Source: Pseudomonadota bacterium (GTDB taxonomy: Bacteria; Pseudomonadota; Alphaproteobacteria; Rhizobiales; Xanthobacteraceae). From it: DNA of 7,853 nucleotides. Below, one piece after another: positions 1-6,541 of the stretch. The stretch is taken from positions 1-7,853 of the forward strand of contig JAEYTQ010000407.1 in assembly GCA_023433965.1 (NCBI GenBank), in the 5' to 3' direction. Within the stretch, counting starts at the first letter, position 1. Each line of letters starts with the position of its first letter. The notes beneath the pieces were generated by a model. That model searched no databases, was not told where the DNA came from, and saw only the letters and a list, made by a program, of their open reading frames with translations. Made by a program: the position numbers and the translations under genes.

Positions 1-124
1 AACGGTGCTCAATGCCATGATGCGAGACAGGAAACCCTATCTGAACGCAAAGCCGACATAACAGTTGCCGGCTCTGCGCAGCAGCGTTTCACCCTGCAGC
101 GCGTCCGGGACATGAGAGCCTGCC
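1..124. other. Left-edge stretch without a supported gene
   Basis: This lies downstream of the minus-strand DUF459/SGNH gene. Short open frames run through it on the minus strand, but they continue antisense into that gene or have compositions unlike a real protein (Arg/Cys/Ser-rich). I see no hairpin followed by a T tract on the minus strand after the TAA stop, so no convincing intrinsic terminator. Confidence 0.5.
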
Positions 125-1846
125 TTACCGGAACATCTCCGCCGAGCGGCCGACGTTGGCCGGCGGACGCGGGACCCCGGGATTGGGAGTCGGATTGCGC
201 GGCCCGGGCGCGGGCGCCAATTGACGCGGCGGCGGTGGCTGTGGCGAGCCGAAGCCGAAGAAATCGCCGAATGACGGGCTTGTCTGGACCGGCTGCTGCG
301 GCGGGGGCGGCGGCTTCTTCGGCGCGAGCTTTGGCGGTGCGATTGCGGCGGCTGCTCCCGGTGTGGCCGGCGCCGCGCCGCCGTCCGGCGTCGTCGCGGC
401 CATCGGGGCATCGCCCTTGGCCTGCTCGCGGCCGACTTCCCGGCGCGGCCAGACATAATCGTCGGCGCGGCCGGCCGGAGCTGCCAGCGGCTCGCCCTTC
501 ACCATCGCCCGCGCCGCGAGCGCATCGACGGCGGCGGGACGCGAGCCCGGCCCGCCCAGCAGTTGATCGGTCGAAATCGAGGCTGCAACCAGCGGCACGA
601 TCGGCCCGGCCAACGGCCGCGGCGCGGGCTTGCCCGGCTCGGCGCTGGTGTCGGGTGTCGCAGGCTCGCTCGGCAGCGCGATCGGTCCGGAGCGTCCTGC
701 GAGCACACGCGTGATCTCGCGTTCGACATAGTGCGCGAGCTTGCGCGCGCCGGCCTTGGTGAAATAAACGCCGTCGGAACTGCGGAGCTGACGGATCTGG
801 CCTTCGAAATCGGGGCCCTTCTGCAGGAAGCGGCCGCCTTCGTCGACGAAACCGTCCCACACGTCGACATAGGTGATGCCGGCCTTGGCCGCGCCCTCGC
901 GATACAGCGAATCCAGGAACAGCGTGTCCGCGGTGCCCTTGGGTCCGCGCACCGCGGGAAGGCCGACCCACAGCACCGGAACGCCCTTCGATTTGAGGAT
1001 GTTGGCGAGCTCCTCGATCTTCTTGCCGTAGAGCTCGATCCAGCGCTCGTCACGGAATTCGTAGAGGCCGTTCGGGTTGCGCGCGGTCTTCTCCGGCGCG
1101 GCCGCAGGCGTATCCGCGTTGTCGGCGTCGTCCTGCGGCAGGTCGGCATCGGCAGGCTTGTCGTCAGGCTTGGCATCATGCTTGGCGGCGGTGTCGCCGG
1201 GCTTGGCTTCGCCCGGCTTTGCCGGCGGCTTGGTGCGCGCCCCCTTGTCGTTCTTCTTGTCCTTGTCCTTGTCCTTCTCCACCGCCGCCTTGTCGACGAC
1301 GGGCTCGCGGATCGCGGTACGGTCGTTGAGGCCGAGCATGACGACGATCACGTCGGGCCTCTCGGTCTCGAGAATGCCCCTGGCCGCCGCCGCCCAGTCC
1401 GCGGGCTCACCCCTGGGCTGATATTTGATCAGGCCGGACGTGGTTCTGTGCTTGCGGATCACGCCCATGTCGGGCTGCTCGGCGTAGGCGTCTTCGAGGC
1501 CGTAAGCGAGCCAGTCGGCCATGGCGTCGCCGATCACCAGGACGTTCTTCTCGGGGATTGTGTCGCGCTTGGCTGGTGCAGGGGCACGCGAAAAATCCTG
1601 GCGTGGCGCCTGCGGCGGCGGTTGCTGGAATGGCGCGAAGAAGTCGCCACCGAACCAGCCGCCGCCACCTCCGCCACCCCGTGGCGGCGGCGGGGCCGAA
1701 CGCGGCGGCGGGCCGCCGAAGCCGGGGAAGTTGAAGAACTGCGCCGAGGCGGGGGCTGCGACCGATACCAGGATGGCAAGGGCCGTCCCCAGCGCGATCA
1801 ACGGGCCGGTCTCGGTCAGCGCCTTGAACAGGGACTTCTTCGACAT
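125..1846 (-). CDS. Secreted DUF459 / SGNH-hydrolase-fold protein with altered active-site motifs
   Basis: The 573-residue product starts with a signal peptide (hydrophobic about residues 14-34, likely cut after ASA at 33-35), so it should be periplasmic or surface-exposed. A Pro/Gly-rich linker (about 40-90) leads into an SGNH-type domain (about 100-385): block I region IGDAMADWL (105-113), block III GLND (172-175) and block V region DGVYFTKAG (358-366). A Lys/Asp/Pro-rich insert at about 185-255 interrupts the domain, and a Pro/Ala-rich tail follows (about 385-573). In active SGNH enzymes block I is GDS and block V is DxxH; here these are Ala108 and Tyr361, so ordinary Ser-His esterase chemistry looks unlikely. 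It could bind or modify envelope glycans, or be a non-catalytic scaffold; the substrate is unknown. The lytic transglycosylase gene lies 170 bases upstream on the same strand, so co-transcription is possible. The ATG is chosen because the signal peptide begins there; the RBS is weak. Confidence 0.85.
   Translation of the reverse strand: MSKKSLFKALTETGPLIALGTALAILVSVAAPASAQFFNFPGFGGPPPRSAPPPPRGGGGGGGWFGGDFFAPFQQPPPQAPRQDFSRAPAPAKRDTIPEKNVLVIGDAMADWLAYGLEDAYAEQPDMGVIRKHRTTSGLIKYQPRGEPADWAAAARGILETERPDVIVVMLGLNDRTAIREPVVDKAAVEKDKDKDKKNDKGARTKPPAKPGEAKPGDTAAKHDAKPDDKPADADLPQDDADNADTPAAAPEKTARNPNGLYEFRDERWIELYGKKIEELANILKSKGVPVLWVGLPAVRGPKGTADTLFLDSLYREGAAKAGITYVDVWDGFVDEGGRFLQKGPDFEGQIRQLRSSDGVYFTKAGARKLAHYVEREITRVLAGRSGPIALPSEPATPDTSAEPGKPAPRPLAGPIVPLVAASISTDQLLGGPGSRPAAVDALAARAMVKGEPLAAPAGRADDYVWPRREVGREQAKGDAPMAATTPDGGAAPATPGAAAAIAPPKLAPKKPPPPPQQPVQTSPSFGDFFGFGSPQPPPPRQLAPAPGPRNPTPNPGVPRPPANVGRSAEMFR
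1257..1274. repeat. Three tandem TTGTCC hexamers within the coding region
   Basis: Three exact copies of a 6-base unit on the plus strand read on the minus strand as alternating Lys-Asp codons (about residues 191-197 of the DUF459 protein). A change in copy number would keep the frame and only lengthen or shorten the charged insert. Confidence 0.7.
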
Positions 1847-1942
1847 GCGATCTCGGGCACGCGCAATGGGGACTGGAAGTGTCTCGGTATAATAGCGGAA
1901 TCAGGCGCCAACCGGGCAGATTCTCTCGCAGATTCTTTGGCC

Positions 1943-1971
1943 ATACACCGGGGAACAGCCGCTCCCGTCAA
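1943..1971 (-). promoter_or_regulatory. Possible sigma-70-type promoter for the DUF459 gene
   Basis: On the minus strand TTGACG (1971-1966) is a good -35 match. A 17-base gap leads to GTGTAT (1948-1943), a poor -10. This would start transcription roughly 90 bases before the ATG, inside the 170-base gap after the transglycosylase gene. The weak -10 makes this tentative; the gene may instead be read from the upstream transglycosylase promoter. Confidence 0.25.
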
Positions 1972-2016
1972 GGCCATCCGGCGAAATCCCCGTTCAGGGT
2001 TACTTTCGAGCCGATT

Positions 2017-3408
2017 TTACCGCCCGCGCAGCCGGTCCAGCATGTCGGAGGTGGCAAATCCGTCCGCAGGTGCCCCGATGGAGGCCTGGAAGTGGCGCAG
2101 CGCCTCGCGGGTCTGGCCGCCGAACTGGCCGTCCGGGGTGCCCTTGTAGAAGCCGCGCTGGGCCAGCAGCTGCTGCAGCTCCAGCCGCTCGGTCCGCGAC
2201 AGCTCGCGCTCCTGGCGCGGCCAGGATTGCACGAAGGGTTGTCCGCCCCGAAGACGATCGGCGAAATGGCCGATCGCCAGCGCATAGGCTTCGGCCGGGT
2301 TGTATTTCATGATGACGCGGTAGTTCTGCAGCATCAGAAAGCCCGGTCCCTGCGCGCCGGCCGGCGCGAGCAGATAGGCTTTCTCCGTCGGGCGCGGGAA
2401 GGGCTGCCCCGTGGCTCGCTTGAGCCCGAGCTTCTCCCATTGCGCGATCGGCATGGCCTTGGCGCGGTCCGCCAGCATGTAGTTGAAGCCTTGCGGCACC
2501 ACGACCTCGTAGCCCCAGGTCTGGCCCGGCTGCCAGCCGTCCTTTTTCAGGTTGTTGGCGGTCGAGGCAATCAGGTCGGTCGGATTGTCGACGACGTCAC
2601 GCCGGCCATCGCCATCACCGTCCACCGCGAAGCGCTTGAACGCGGTCGGCATGAACTGGGTGGGGCCGAACGCGCCGGCCCATGAGCCGCGCAGCTGCTC
2701 CGGACGCAGGTCGCCGCGGTTGAGGATCTCCAGCGCTGAGAGGAACTCGTCCTTGAAATAGGCTTGGCGGCGGCCGATGCAGGCGAGCGTGGCGGTCGAT
2801 TGCAGCACGCTGCGATCGCCCATCTGCGTCGAGTAATTGGATTCGATGCCCCAGATCGAGGCGATGATGTAGCGGTCGACGCCGGTGGCGCTTTCGGTCG
2901 CGTCGAACTGCGCCTTGTATTGGGCGAGCACCTCGCGGCCCTTGGCGAGGCGGTTGTCGTTCACCAGGATGTCGAGATAGGCCCAGATCGACTTGGTGAA
3001 CTCGGGCTGCGAGTCCATCAGGTCCATGATGCGCAAATCGGGGGAGAGCCCCGCCGTGAAGCGCTGGAAGTTCTCCTGCGTGATGCCGCGCCGTGCGGCA
3101 TCGGGCCACATCGCGGCAACGCAATTGTTGAAATTGCCGGCGGCCTCACGGATCGCGGCAGCCGTCATCAGAGGGTGACCGGAGGCGCCGTCCTCGCCGG
3201 TCCAGGGCAACGCTCCCGTCGGCGCACCGCTCGGGCCGGGCGACGGCTGTGCGGGGGCCGGGTTCGATCCGGAGAAGATGCCGCCGAACAGGTTGGAGAG
3301 GCCGTTCTGCGCCTGGGCCTGCGCGCCGGCCGGCAGCAGCAAGGCGGCCGCAACCACCGCTCCGCCAGCCCGTCTTGCCAATCCTGCCATCGATTGCATC
3401 CTGTCCAC
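2017..3408 (-). CDS. Lytic murein transglycosylase, MltB type, with C-terminal peptidoglycan-binding domain
   Basis: This enzyme cleaves the MurNAc-GlcNAc bond of peptidoglycan, leaving 1,6-anhydro-MurNAc ends, and acts in the periplasm for wall turnover and remodelling. The 463-residue product has an N-terminal signal peptide (hydrophobic about 8-30, ending AQAQA), a Pro/Gly/Ser linker (about 45-75), and an MltB-like catalytic domain (about 80-395). The likely catalytic acid is Glu189 in IWGIESNYS. The family motifs GAFGPTQFMPT (245-255) and DGDGDGRRD (263-271, a calcium-loop-like stretch) follow. A PG_binding_1 domain fills about 404-460. No lipobox Cys is seen at the signal cleavage site, so it is probably soluble or wall-bound rather than a lipoprotein. 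Three in-frame starts compete: GTG 3408 (AGGG 7 bases upstream), ATG 3399 and ATG 3390 (AGGA 8 bases upstream). The choice shifts the N-terminus by at most 6 residues. It is divergent from galU and upstream of the DUF459 gene. Confidence 0.93.
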   Translation of the reverse strand: MDRMQSMAGLARRAGGAVVAAALLLPAGAQAQAQNGLSNLFGGIFSGSNPAPAQPSPGPSGAPTGALPWTGEDGASGHPLMTAAAIREAAGNFNNCVAAMWPDAARRGITQENFQRFTAGLSPDLRIMDLMDSQPEFTKSIWAYLDILVNDNRLAKGREVLAQYKAQFDATESATGVDRYIIASIWGIESNYSTQMGDRSVLQSTATLACIGRRQAYFKDEFLSALEILNRGDLRPEQLRGSWAGAFGPTQFMPTAFKRFAVDGDGDGRRDVVDNPTDLIASTANNLKKDGWQPGQTWGYEVVVPQGFNYMLADRAKAMPIAQWEKLGLKRATGQPFPRPTEKAYLLAPAGAQGPGFLMLQNYRVIMKYNPAEAYALAIGHFADRLRGGQPFVQSWPRQERELSRTERLELQQLLAQRGFYKGTPDGQFGGQTREALRHFQASIGAPADGFATSDMLDRLRGR

Positions 3409-3609
3409 CCGTCGGCCCTGAAATAATCCGCCACAGGAGGCCCGGTTAGCGTTGCCAATAGCTTAACAAAGGTGAAATTTTGGTGGCGGGCTTTTTCTTA
3501 ACTCTGTCGGAACGAGGCCCCACATCCGCCTTTGTTGGCGGCTGCATACACGCTAGCAAGAATGCCATTGCTCCAGTCTCATCTGCCCCCAAGGTATTCG
3601 ATCGATCCC
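3409..3609. promoter_or_regulatory. Divergent intergenic spacer between the transglycosylase gene and galU
   Basis: These 201 bases must hold the start signals for both flanking genes. The stretch around 3440-3500 is clearly more A/T-rich than the genes. I could not assign a convincing -35/-10 pair on either strand. The 78 bases before the galU ATG stay open in the galU frame (possible TTG 3532, ATG 3562), but this leader does not resemble GalU family N-termini and is treated as untranslated. Confidence 0.45.
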
Positions 3610-4485
3610 ATGAAAATTCGCAAAGCCGTATTCCCCGTCGCCGGCCTCGGCACCCGCGTCCTGCCCGCCACCAAGGCGATGCCGAAGGAAATGCTGACCA
3701 TCGTCGACAAGCCGCTGATCCAGTACGTCTATGATGAAGCCAGAGAAGCCGGCATCGAGCACTTCATCTTCGTCACCGGCCGCAACAAGAACGTCATCGA
3801 GGATCATTTCGACCGGATGTTCGAGCTCGACACCACGCTGGCCGCGCGCGGCAAGAAGGCCGAGCAGGACATCCTGGCGCAGAACCAGCCCGAAGCCGGC
3901 GCCGTCAGCTTCACGCGCCAGCAGGCGCCGCTCGGCCTCGGCCACGCCGTTTGGTGCGCGCGCGACATCGTCGGCAACGAGCCGTTCGCAGTGGTGCTGC
4001 CGGACGAGCTCGTGCTCAACACGCCCGGCTGCCTGAAGCAGATGATCGAGACGGCATCCTCACTCGGCGAGAAATCAAACCTGATCGCGGTCGAGGCGGT
4101 GCCCGATCACCTGACCCACCAATACGGCATCTGCGGCGTCGGCAAGCGCAACGGCAAGATGTTCGAGGTTGACGGCATGGTCGAGAAGCCGCCCAAGGGC
4201 ACCGCGCCCTCCAACCTCTCGATCACCGGCCGCTACATCCTCCAGCCGGAGATCTTCAAGATCCTGGAGACCCAGGAGCGCGGCGCCGGCGGCGAGATCC
4301 AGCTCACCGACGCCATGATCGGCCTTGCCAAGTCGCAGAAATTCTACGGCGTCGAGTTCGAAGGCGAGCGCCATGATTGCGGCTCCAAGCCCGGCTTCCT
4401 GCGCGCCAACATCGCCTACGGCATGAAGCGGCCCGAGCTGCGCGATGGCTTGATAGCGGAAATGAAGAAGTATCTGGGGCAGTGA
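3610..4485 (+). CDS. galU: UTP--glucose-1-phosphate uridylyltransferase
   Basis: GalU converts UTP and glucose-1-phosphate to UDP-glucose and pyrophosphate in the cytoplasm. UDP-glucose feeds exopolysaccharide, LPS, cyclic glucan and UDP-galactose/UDP-glucuronate synthesis. The 291-residue product matches the usual bacterial GalU length. It shows the nucleotidyltransferase signature AGLGTR (11-16) followed by MPKEML (24-29), the loop QAPLGLGHAV (105-114), the acidic VLPDELV (129-135), VEKPP (191-195), and EIQLTDA (229-235) near the C-terminus. The ATG at 3610 is chosen because MKIRKAVFPVAGLGTR is the family's normal beginning; in-frame upstream starts (TTG 3532, ATG 3562) would add unmatched residues. 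No good Shine-Dalgarno precedes the ATG: the nearest AAGG is about 15 bases away. It is transcribed divergently from the transglycosylase gene and convergently with the diguanylate cyclase. A 12-bp hairpin overlaps its stop codon. Confidence 0.97.
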   Translation: MKIRKAVFPVAGLGTRVLPATKAMPKEMLTIVDKPLIQYVYDEAREAGIEHFIFVTGRNKNVIEDHFDRMFELDTTLAARGKKAEQDILAQNQPEAGAVSFTRQQAPLGLGHAVWCARDIVGNEPFAVVLPDELVLNTPGCLKQMIETASSLGEKSNLIAVEAVPDHLTHQYGICGVGKRNGKMFEVDGMVEKPPKGTAPSNLSITGRYILQPEIFKILETQERGAGGEIQLTDAMIGLAKSQKFYGVEFEGERHDCGSKPGFLRANIAYGMKRPELRDGLIAEMKKYLGQ

Positions 4486-4512
4486 CATCGAAGGCGAAGG
4501 CCTTCGATGTCA
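4483..4512 (+). terminator. Perfect 12-bp inverted repeat at the galU stop, candidate terminator
   Basis: TGACATCGAAGG (4483-4494) pairs perfectly with CCTTCGATGTCA (4501-4512) around a 6-base loop, and its first three bases are the galU stop codon. A run of T does not follow, so it is not a textbook intrinsic terminator; it could halt transcription with Rho or protect the mRNA 3' end. Its last four bases overlap the left end of the repeat element next to it. Confidence 0.5.
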
Positions 4513-4542
4513 TTCCGGGATGGTCCGAAGGACCAGACCTCA

Positions 4543-4560
4543 GATGCGCAATTGCGCATC
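4543..4560. repeat. 18-base perfect palindrome, copy 1
   Basis: GATGCGCAATTGCGCATC reads identically on both strands. Its central 14 bases (4545-4558) recur exactly at 4583-4596, with start points 38 bases apart. Confidence 0.8.
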
Positions 4561-4581
4561 GGGGGATCTCGCGGTTCTCAG

Positions 4582-4597
4582 GTGCGCAATTGCGCAC
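4582..4597. repeat. 16-base perfect palindrome, copy 2
   Basis: GTGCGCAATTGCGCAC is self-complementary and shares the 14-base core TGCGCAATTGCGCA with the palindrome at 4543-4560. The two copies could pair with each other or fold alone. Confidence 0.8.
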
Positions 4598-4639
4598 TAT
4601 AGTTCGATGCTTCGCATCGCCCCGGAACGACAGTGTAAA

Positions 4640-6136
4640 TCACGCCACCAGCGACAGCTTCGACAGGCTCGCAACCACGGACTGGTTGCGCCCGCCCGCC
4701 TTCGCTGCATAGAGCGCCTTGTCCGCGGCGGCGACCAGGACGGGCCAGTCCATGCCGGCGGCGGGAACGAGGCTGGCGATGCCGCAGGAGACCGTCGACA
4801 TCGCCTGATCGTCGGACCAGCCCTGCACCTTGGTGCGGATCGCCTCGGCGACCTTGAAGGCGTCGGTGGCCGCCGTGTTCGGCAGCAGCACGGCGAATTC
4901 CTCGCCGCCGTAGCGCGCGGCGCAATCGCCGGCCCGGCTCACCGAATCGGAAATGCAGATGGCGACGCCGACCAGAACCTGGTCTCCGGCCTGGTGGCCG
5001 AACGTGTCGTTGTAGGCCTTGAAGTGATCGGCATCGATCATGAGCAGCGCGATCGGCGCCTTCTGGCGCATGGCGCGCCGCCATTCAACGTCGATGACGG
5101 AATCGAACTTGCGGCGGTTCTTCAGGCCCGTGAGCGCATCCGTCGTCGCCATCTCCTCGAGCTTGCGCTCGGCCTCGGCACGCCGGCCGATCTCGCGCGC
5201 GAGCACGAGCGTCGAGGCCAGCATGAACACGATCAGTGCCAGGACCACGGCGCCGATACGATAGGCTTCCCGCTGCCAAAGCTCGAACACGGCGGCCAGG
5301 GGTTTGCCTGCCACCACGAACATCGGACCGGAGCCGGTGCTGCGCACGTAAAGGCGCGGCGTCGAGTCCACCGGGCCTTTGCCGGCGTAGGATCCGCCGA
5401 TCCGAAGATTATCGGCCTTCCAGGTCTGGCGGTCGTTCAGGTTCTTGCCGATGACGTCGAGGTCGAATGGTCGCCGCATCATGATGGTGCGGTCGCGCTT
5501 GAGCACGGTGATGGTGTCTTGAGGATCGAGGTTGAGCCGATCGAACAGTTCGTGGAAATAGCTGAAGCGGATCGAGCCGGCGACGATACCCATGAAGCCA
5601 CCGTCCGCGTCGCTCACTCGTCGGCTCAGCACGATCGAATAGGCGCCGCGGAACAGCATGGGACGGCTGATGAAGAGGCCGGCGCCCGGGTTGTCGCGAT
5701 GCACCTTGAAGTAATCCTCCTCGCTTCGGTCATCCGGCAGGGGATCGAGTGTGGAGGCGTCGATGGTCAGCCGGCCCTCCGCATCGAACACCTGGATGGC
5801 GCCGAAATGCTTGGCGGTGGTGGCGTGGTCGAACAGGATCAGCTGACGGATCGGCTTCGAGACTGTCGCGAGCTCGGGCAACAGTAGGTTGCTGGCGACC
5901 GCCTTCAGCGACAGGTCGTAGATCTCGACGTTGCGGCTGACGTCGGAATCGATGGTGGTCGCGAGGTTCTCCAGCGTCTGGCGGGCGAGCGCCTCCTCGC
6001 CGCGGCGCATGTCGAGCATGACGTTGACGCAAATGGCGGAAAAGCCGATCACCGTCACCACGGACGAGATGATCAGCAGTTTCGCCGACACCCGCCACGG
6101 CCGTTGGGCCGTTGTCTCGTGCCATCCAGACAGCAT
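4640..6136 (-). CDS. Membrane-bound diguanylate cyclase with periplasmic Cache-like sensor and GGDEF domain
   Basis: This protein makes cyclic di-GMP from two GTP at the inner membrane. The 498-residue product has a first transmembrane helix (about 20-40), a periplasmic region of about 250 residues (45-290) that looks like a double-Cache ligand sensor, a second helix (about 293-314), a short linker helix (315-330), and a GGDEF domain (about 330-490). The active site looks complete: DALTGLKNRR (333-342), MIDADHFKAYND (366-377) with metal ligand Asp368, and the signature GGEEF (410-414). An RAGD at 401-404, five residues before GGEEF, matches the RxxD inhibitory site, so product feedback inhibition is expected. 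The ligand is unknown. ATG 6136 is supported by GGGAG (6148-6144) seven bases upstream. The gene is divergent from the small-gene pair and convergent with galU. No EAL domain is present. Confidence 0.93.
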   Translation of the reverse strand: MLSGWHETTAQRPWRVSAKLLIISSVVTVIGFSAICVNVMLDMRRGEEALARQTLENLATTIDSDVSRNVEIYDLSLKAVASNLLLPELATVSKPIRQLILFDHATTAKHFGAIQVFDAEGRLTIDASTLDPLPDDRSEEDYFKVHRDNPGAGLFISRPMLFRGAYSIVLSRRVSDADGGFMGIVAGSIRFSYFHELFDRLNLDPQDTITVLKRDRTIMMRRPFDLDVIGKNLNDRQTWKADNLRIGGSYAGKGPVDSTPRLYVRSTGSGPMFVVAGKPLAAVFELWQREAYRIGAVVLALIVFMLASTLVLAREIGRRAEAERKLEEMATTDALTGLKNRRKFDSVIDVEWRRAMRQKAPIALLMIDADHFKAYNDTFGHQAGDQVLVGVAICISDSVSRAGDCAARYGGEEFAVLLPNTAATDAFKVAEAIRTKVQGWSDDQAMSTVSCGIASLVPAAGMDWPVLVAAADKALYAAKAGGRNQSVVASLSKLSLVA

Positions 6137-6143
6137 CGTTTCG

Positions 6144-6148
6144 CTCCC
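6144..6148 (-). promoter_or_regulatory. Ribosome binding site of the diguanylate cyclase gene
   Basis: GGGAG on the minus strand lies seven bases before ATG 6136 and supports that start over any internal Met. Confidence 0.6.
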
Positions 6149-6271
6149 GATACCAGTGGATGCGCCCGAAAGCTTGAGTAGTGTTTAAGGCGGGACGGCG
6201 CGCCGCCAATGAGTTAAGAATCGGTTTATGCGGCTGACGATTTTAGGCAGGCCTGATCTTCGGGCGGCGAT

Positions 6272-6277
6272 GAGAGG
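6272..6277 (+). promoter_or_regulatory. Ribosome binding site deciding the GTG start at 6284
   Basis: GAGAGG sits six bases before the GTG. This supports a non-ATG start for the 85-residue protein. Confidence 0.6.
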
Positions 6278-6283
6278 ACGGTT

Positions 6284-6541
6284 GTGAACGATTACGACGC
6301 CTTGCGCGATTATCTGATGCGGCAGAAGCAGGAGGAGCTCGTGCTGAGCTTCGAGCAGATCGAAGAGATCATCGGCGCGGCGCTGCCGCGCGCAGCGCAT
6401 CGTGCCTCCTGGTGGGACAGCCTGCGCAGCCCCGACATCCAGATGCCGCAGCGCGAAGCCTGCCTCGCCGCAGGCTTTGTCGCGACGCGGATGCCTGATG
6501 GTACGAGCGTGCGGTTCAGGAAGCAGAAGTCGAGGCGGTGA
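6284..6541 (+). CDS. Small DUF7662-like protein of unknown function
   Basis: The 85-residue soluble protein has no signal peptide or membrane helix. It begins with YDALRDYLMRQ (4-14), then a helical LSFEQIEEIIGAALPRAA stretch (21-38), a WWDS (43-46), then QREACLAAGFVATRM (56-70) and a basic strand ending in KQKSRR. This order (YDxLRDYL, LSFxQIEEIIG, a Trp pair, a W/GF-containing helix and a final strand) is what I recall for the DUF7662 family, often found as short stand-alone proteins; the biochemical role is unknown. The basic C-terminus is compatible with nucleic-acid contact, but that is only a guess. GTG start with a good RBS. Its TGA stop overlaps the next gene's GTG by four bases, so the two are probably translationally coupled. 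Confidence 0.8.
   Translation: MNDYDALRDYLMRQKQEELVLSFEQIEEIIGAALPRAAHRASWWDSLRSPDIQMPQREACLAAGFVATRMPDGTSVRFRKQKSRR

Larger units (their letters stand above)
4509..4631. repeat. Palindrome-rich dispersed-repeat-like element between galU and the diguanylate cyclase gene
   Basis: The ends form an 11-base inverted repeat with one mismatch: GTCATTCCGGG (4509-4519) and CCCGGAACGAC (4621-4631). Inside are two short hairpins, TGGTCC-GAA-GGACCA (4521-4535) and CGATGC-TTC-GCATCG (4605-4619), and two long perfect palindromes (4543-4560 and 4582-4597). The mosaic ending in CATTCCGGG/CCCGGAA(C/T)G resembles intergenic repeats I recall as common in Bradyrhizobium genomes. I could not confirm copy number here. 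It stops 8 bases short of the cyclase stop codon. Confidence 0.7.

Noticed and set aside
9..971. A minus-strand open frame in another register overlapping the DUF459 gene
   Set aside because: Same strand but wrong frame, with Arg/Ala-rich low-complexity translation. The DUF459 frame has the signal peptide and SGNH motifs.
1887..1896. GGTATAATAG, a perfect TATAAT on the plus strand
   Set aside because: No plus-strand gene follows: downstream on that strand is the antisense of the transglycosylase gene. No good -35 lies about 17 bases upstream. A promoter for an antisense RNA cannot be excluded but is unsupported.
563..2149. A 528-codon plus-strand open frame opposite the DUF459 gene
   Set aside because: It is antisense to a clear secreted SGNH-type protein and has an Arg/Gly/Val-rich, domain-free translation. 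It also runs past that gene into the next one. Long antisense frames are expected in GC-rich DNA with strong third-position bias.
1879..2685. A 268-codon plus-strand open frame opposite the 3' half of the transglycosylase gene
   Set aside because: It is a shadow of the MltB-type coding sequence, with no recognisable domain and no ribosome binding site.
4509..4631. CRISPR array suggested by repeated palindromes
   Set aside because: There are only two palindrome copies, their flanks differ, there are no regular spacers, and no cas gene is present. The unit has terminal inverted repeats instead.
4520..5887. A 455-codon plus-strand open frame opposite the diguanylate cyclase
   Set aside because: The opposite strand encodes a complete GGDEF protein with all its motifs. 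This frame begins inside the palindromic repeat and has a His/Arg/Gly-rich shadow composition.
6189..6207. GC-rich GGCGCGCC palindrome between the cyclase and small-gene starts
   Set aside because: The self-complementary core is only eight bases, and such runs arise by chance at this GC content. No promoter or operator logic could be tied to it.
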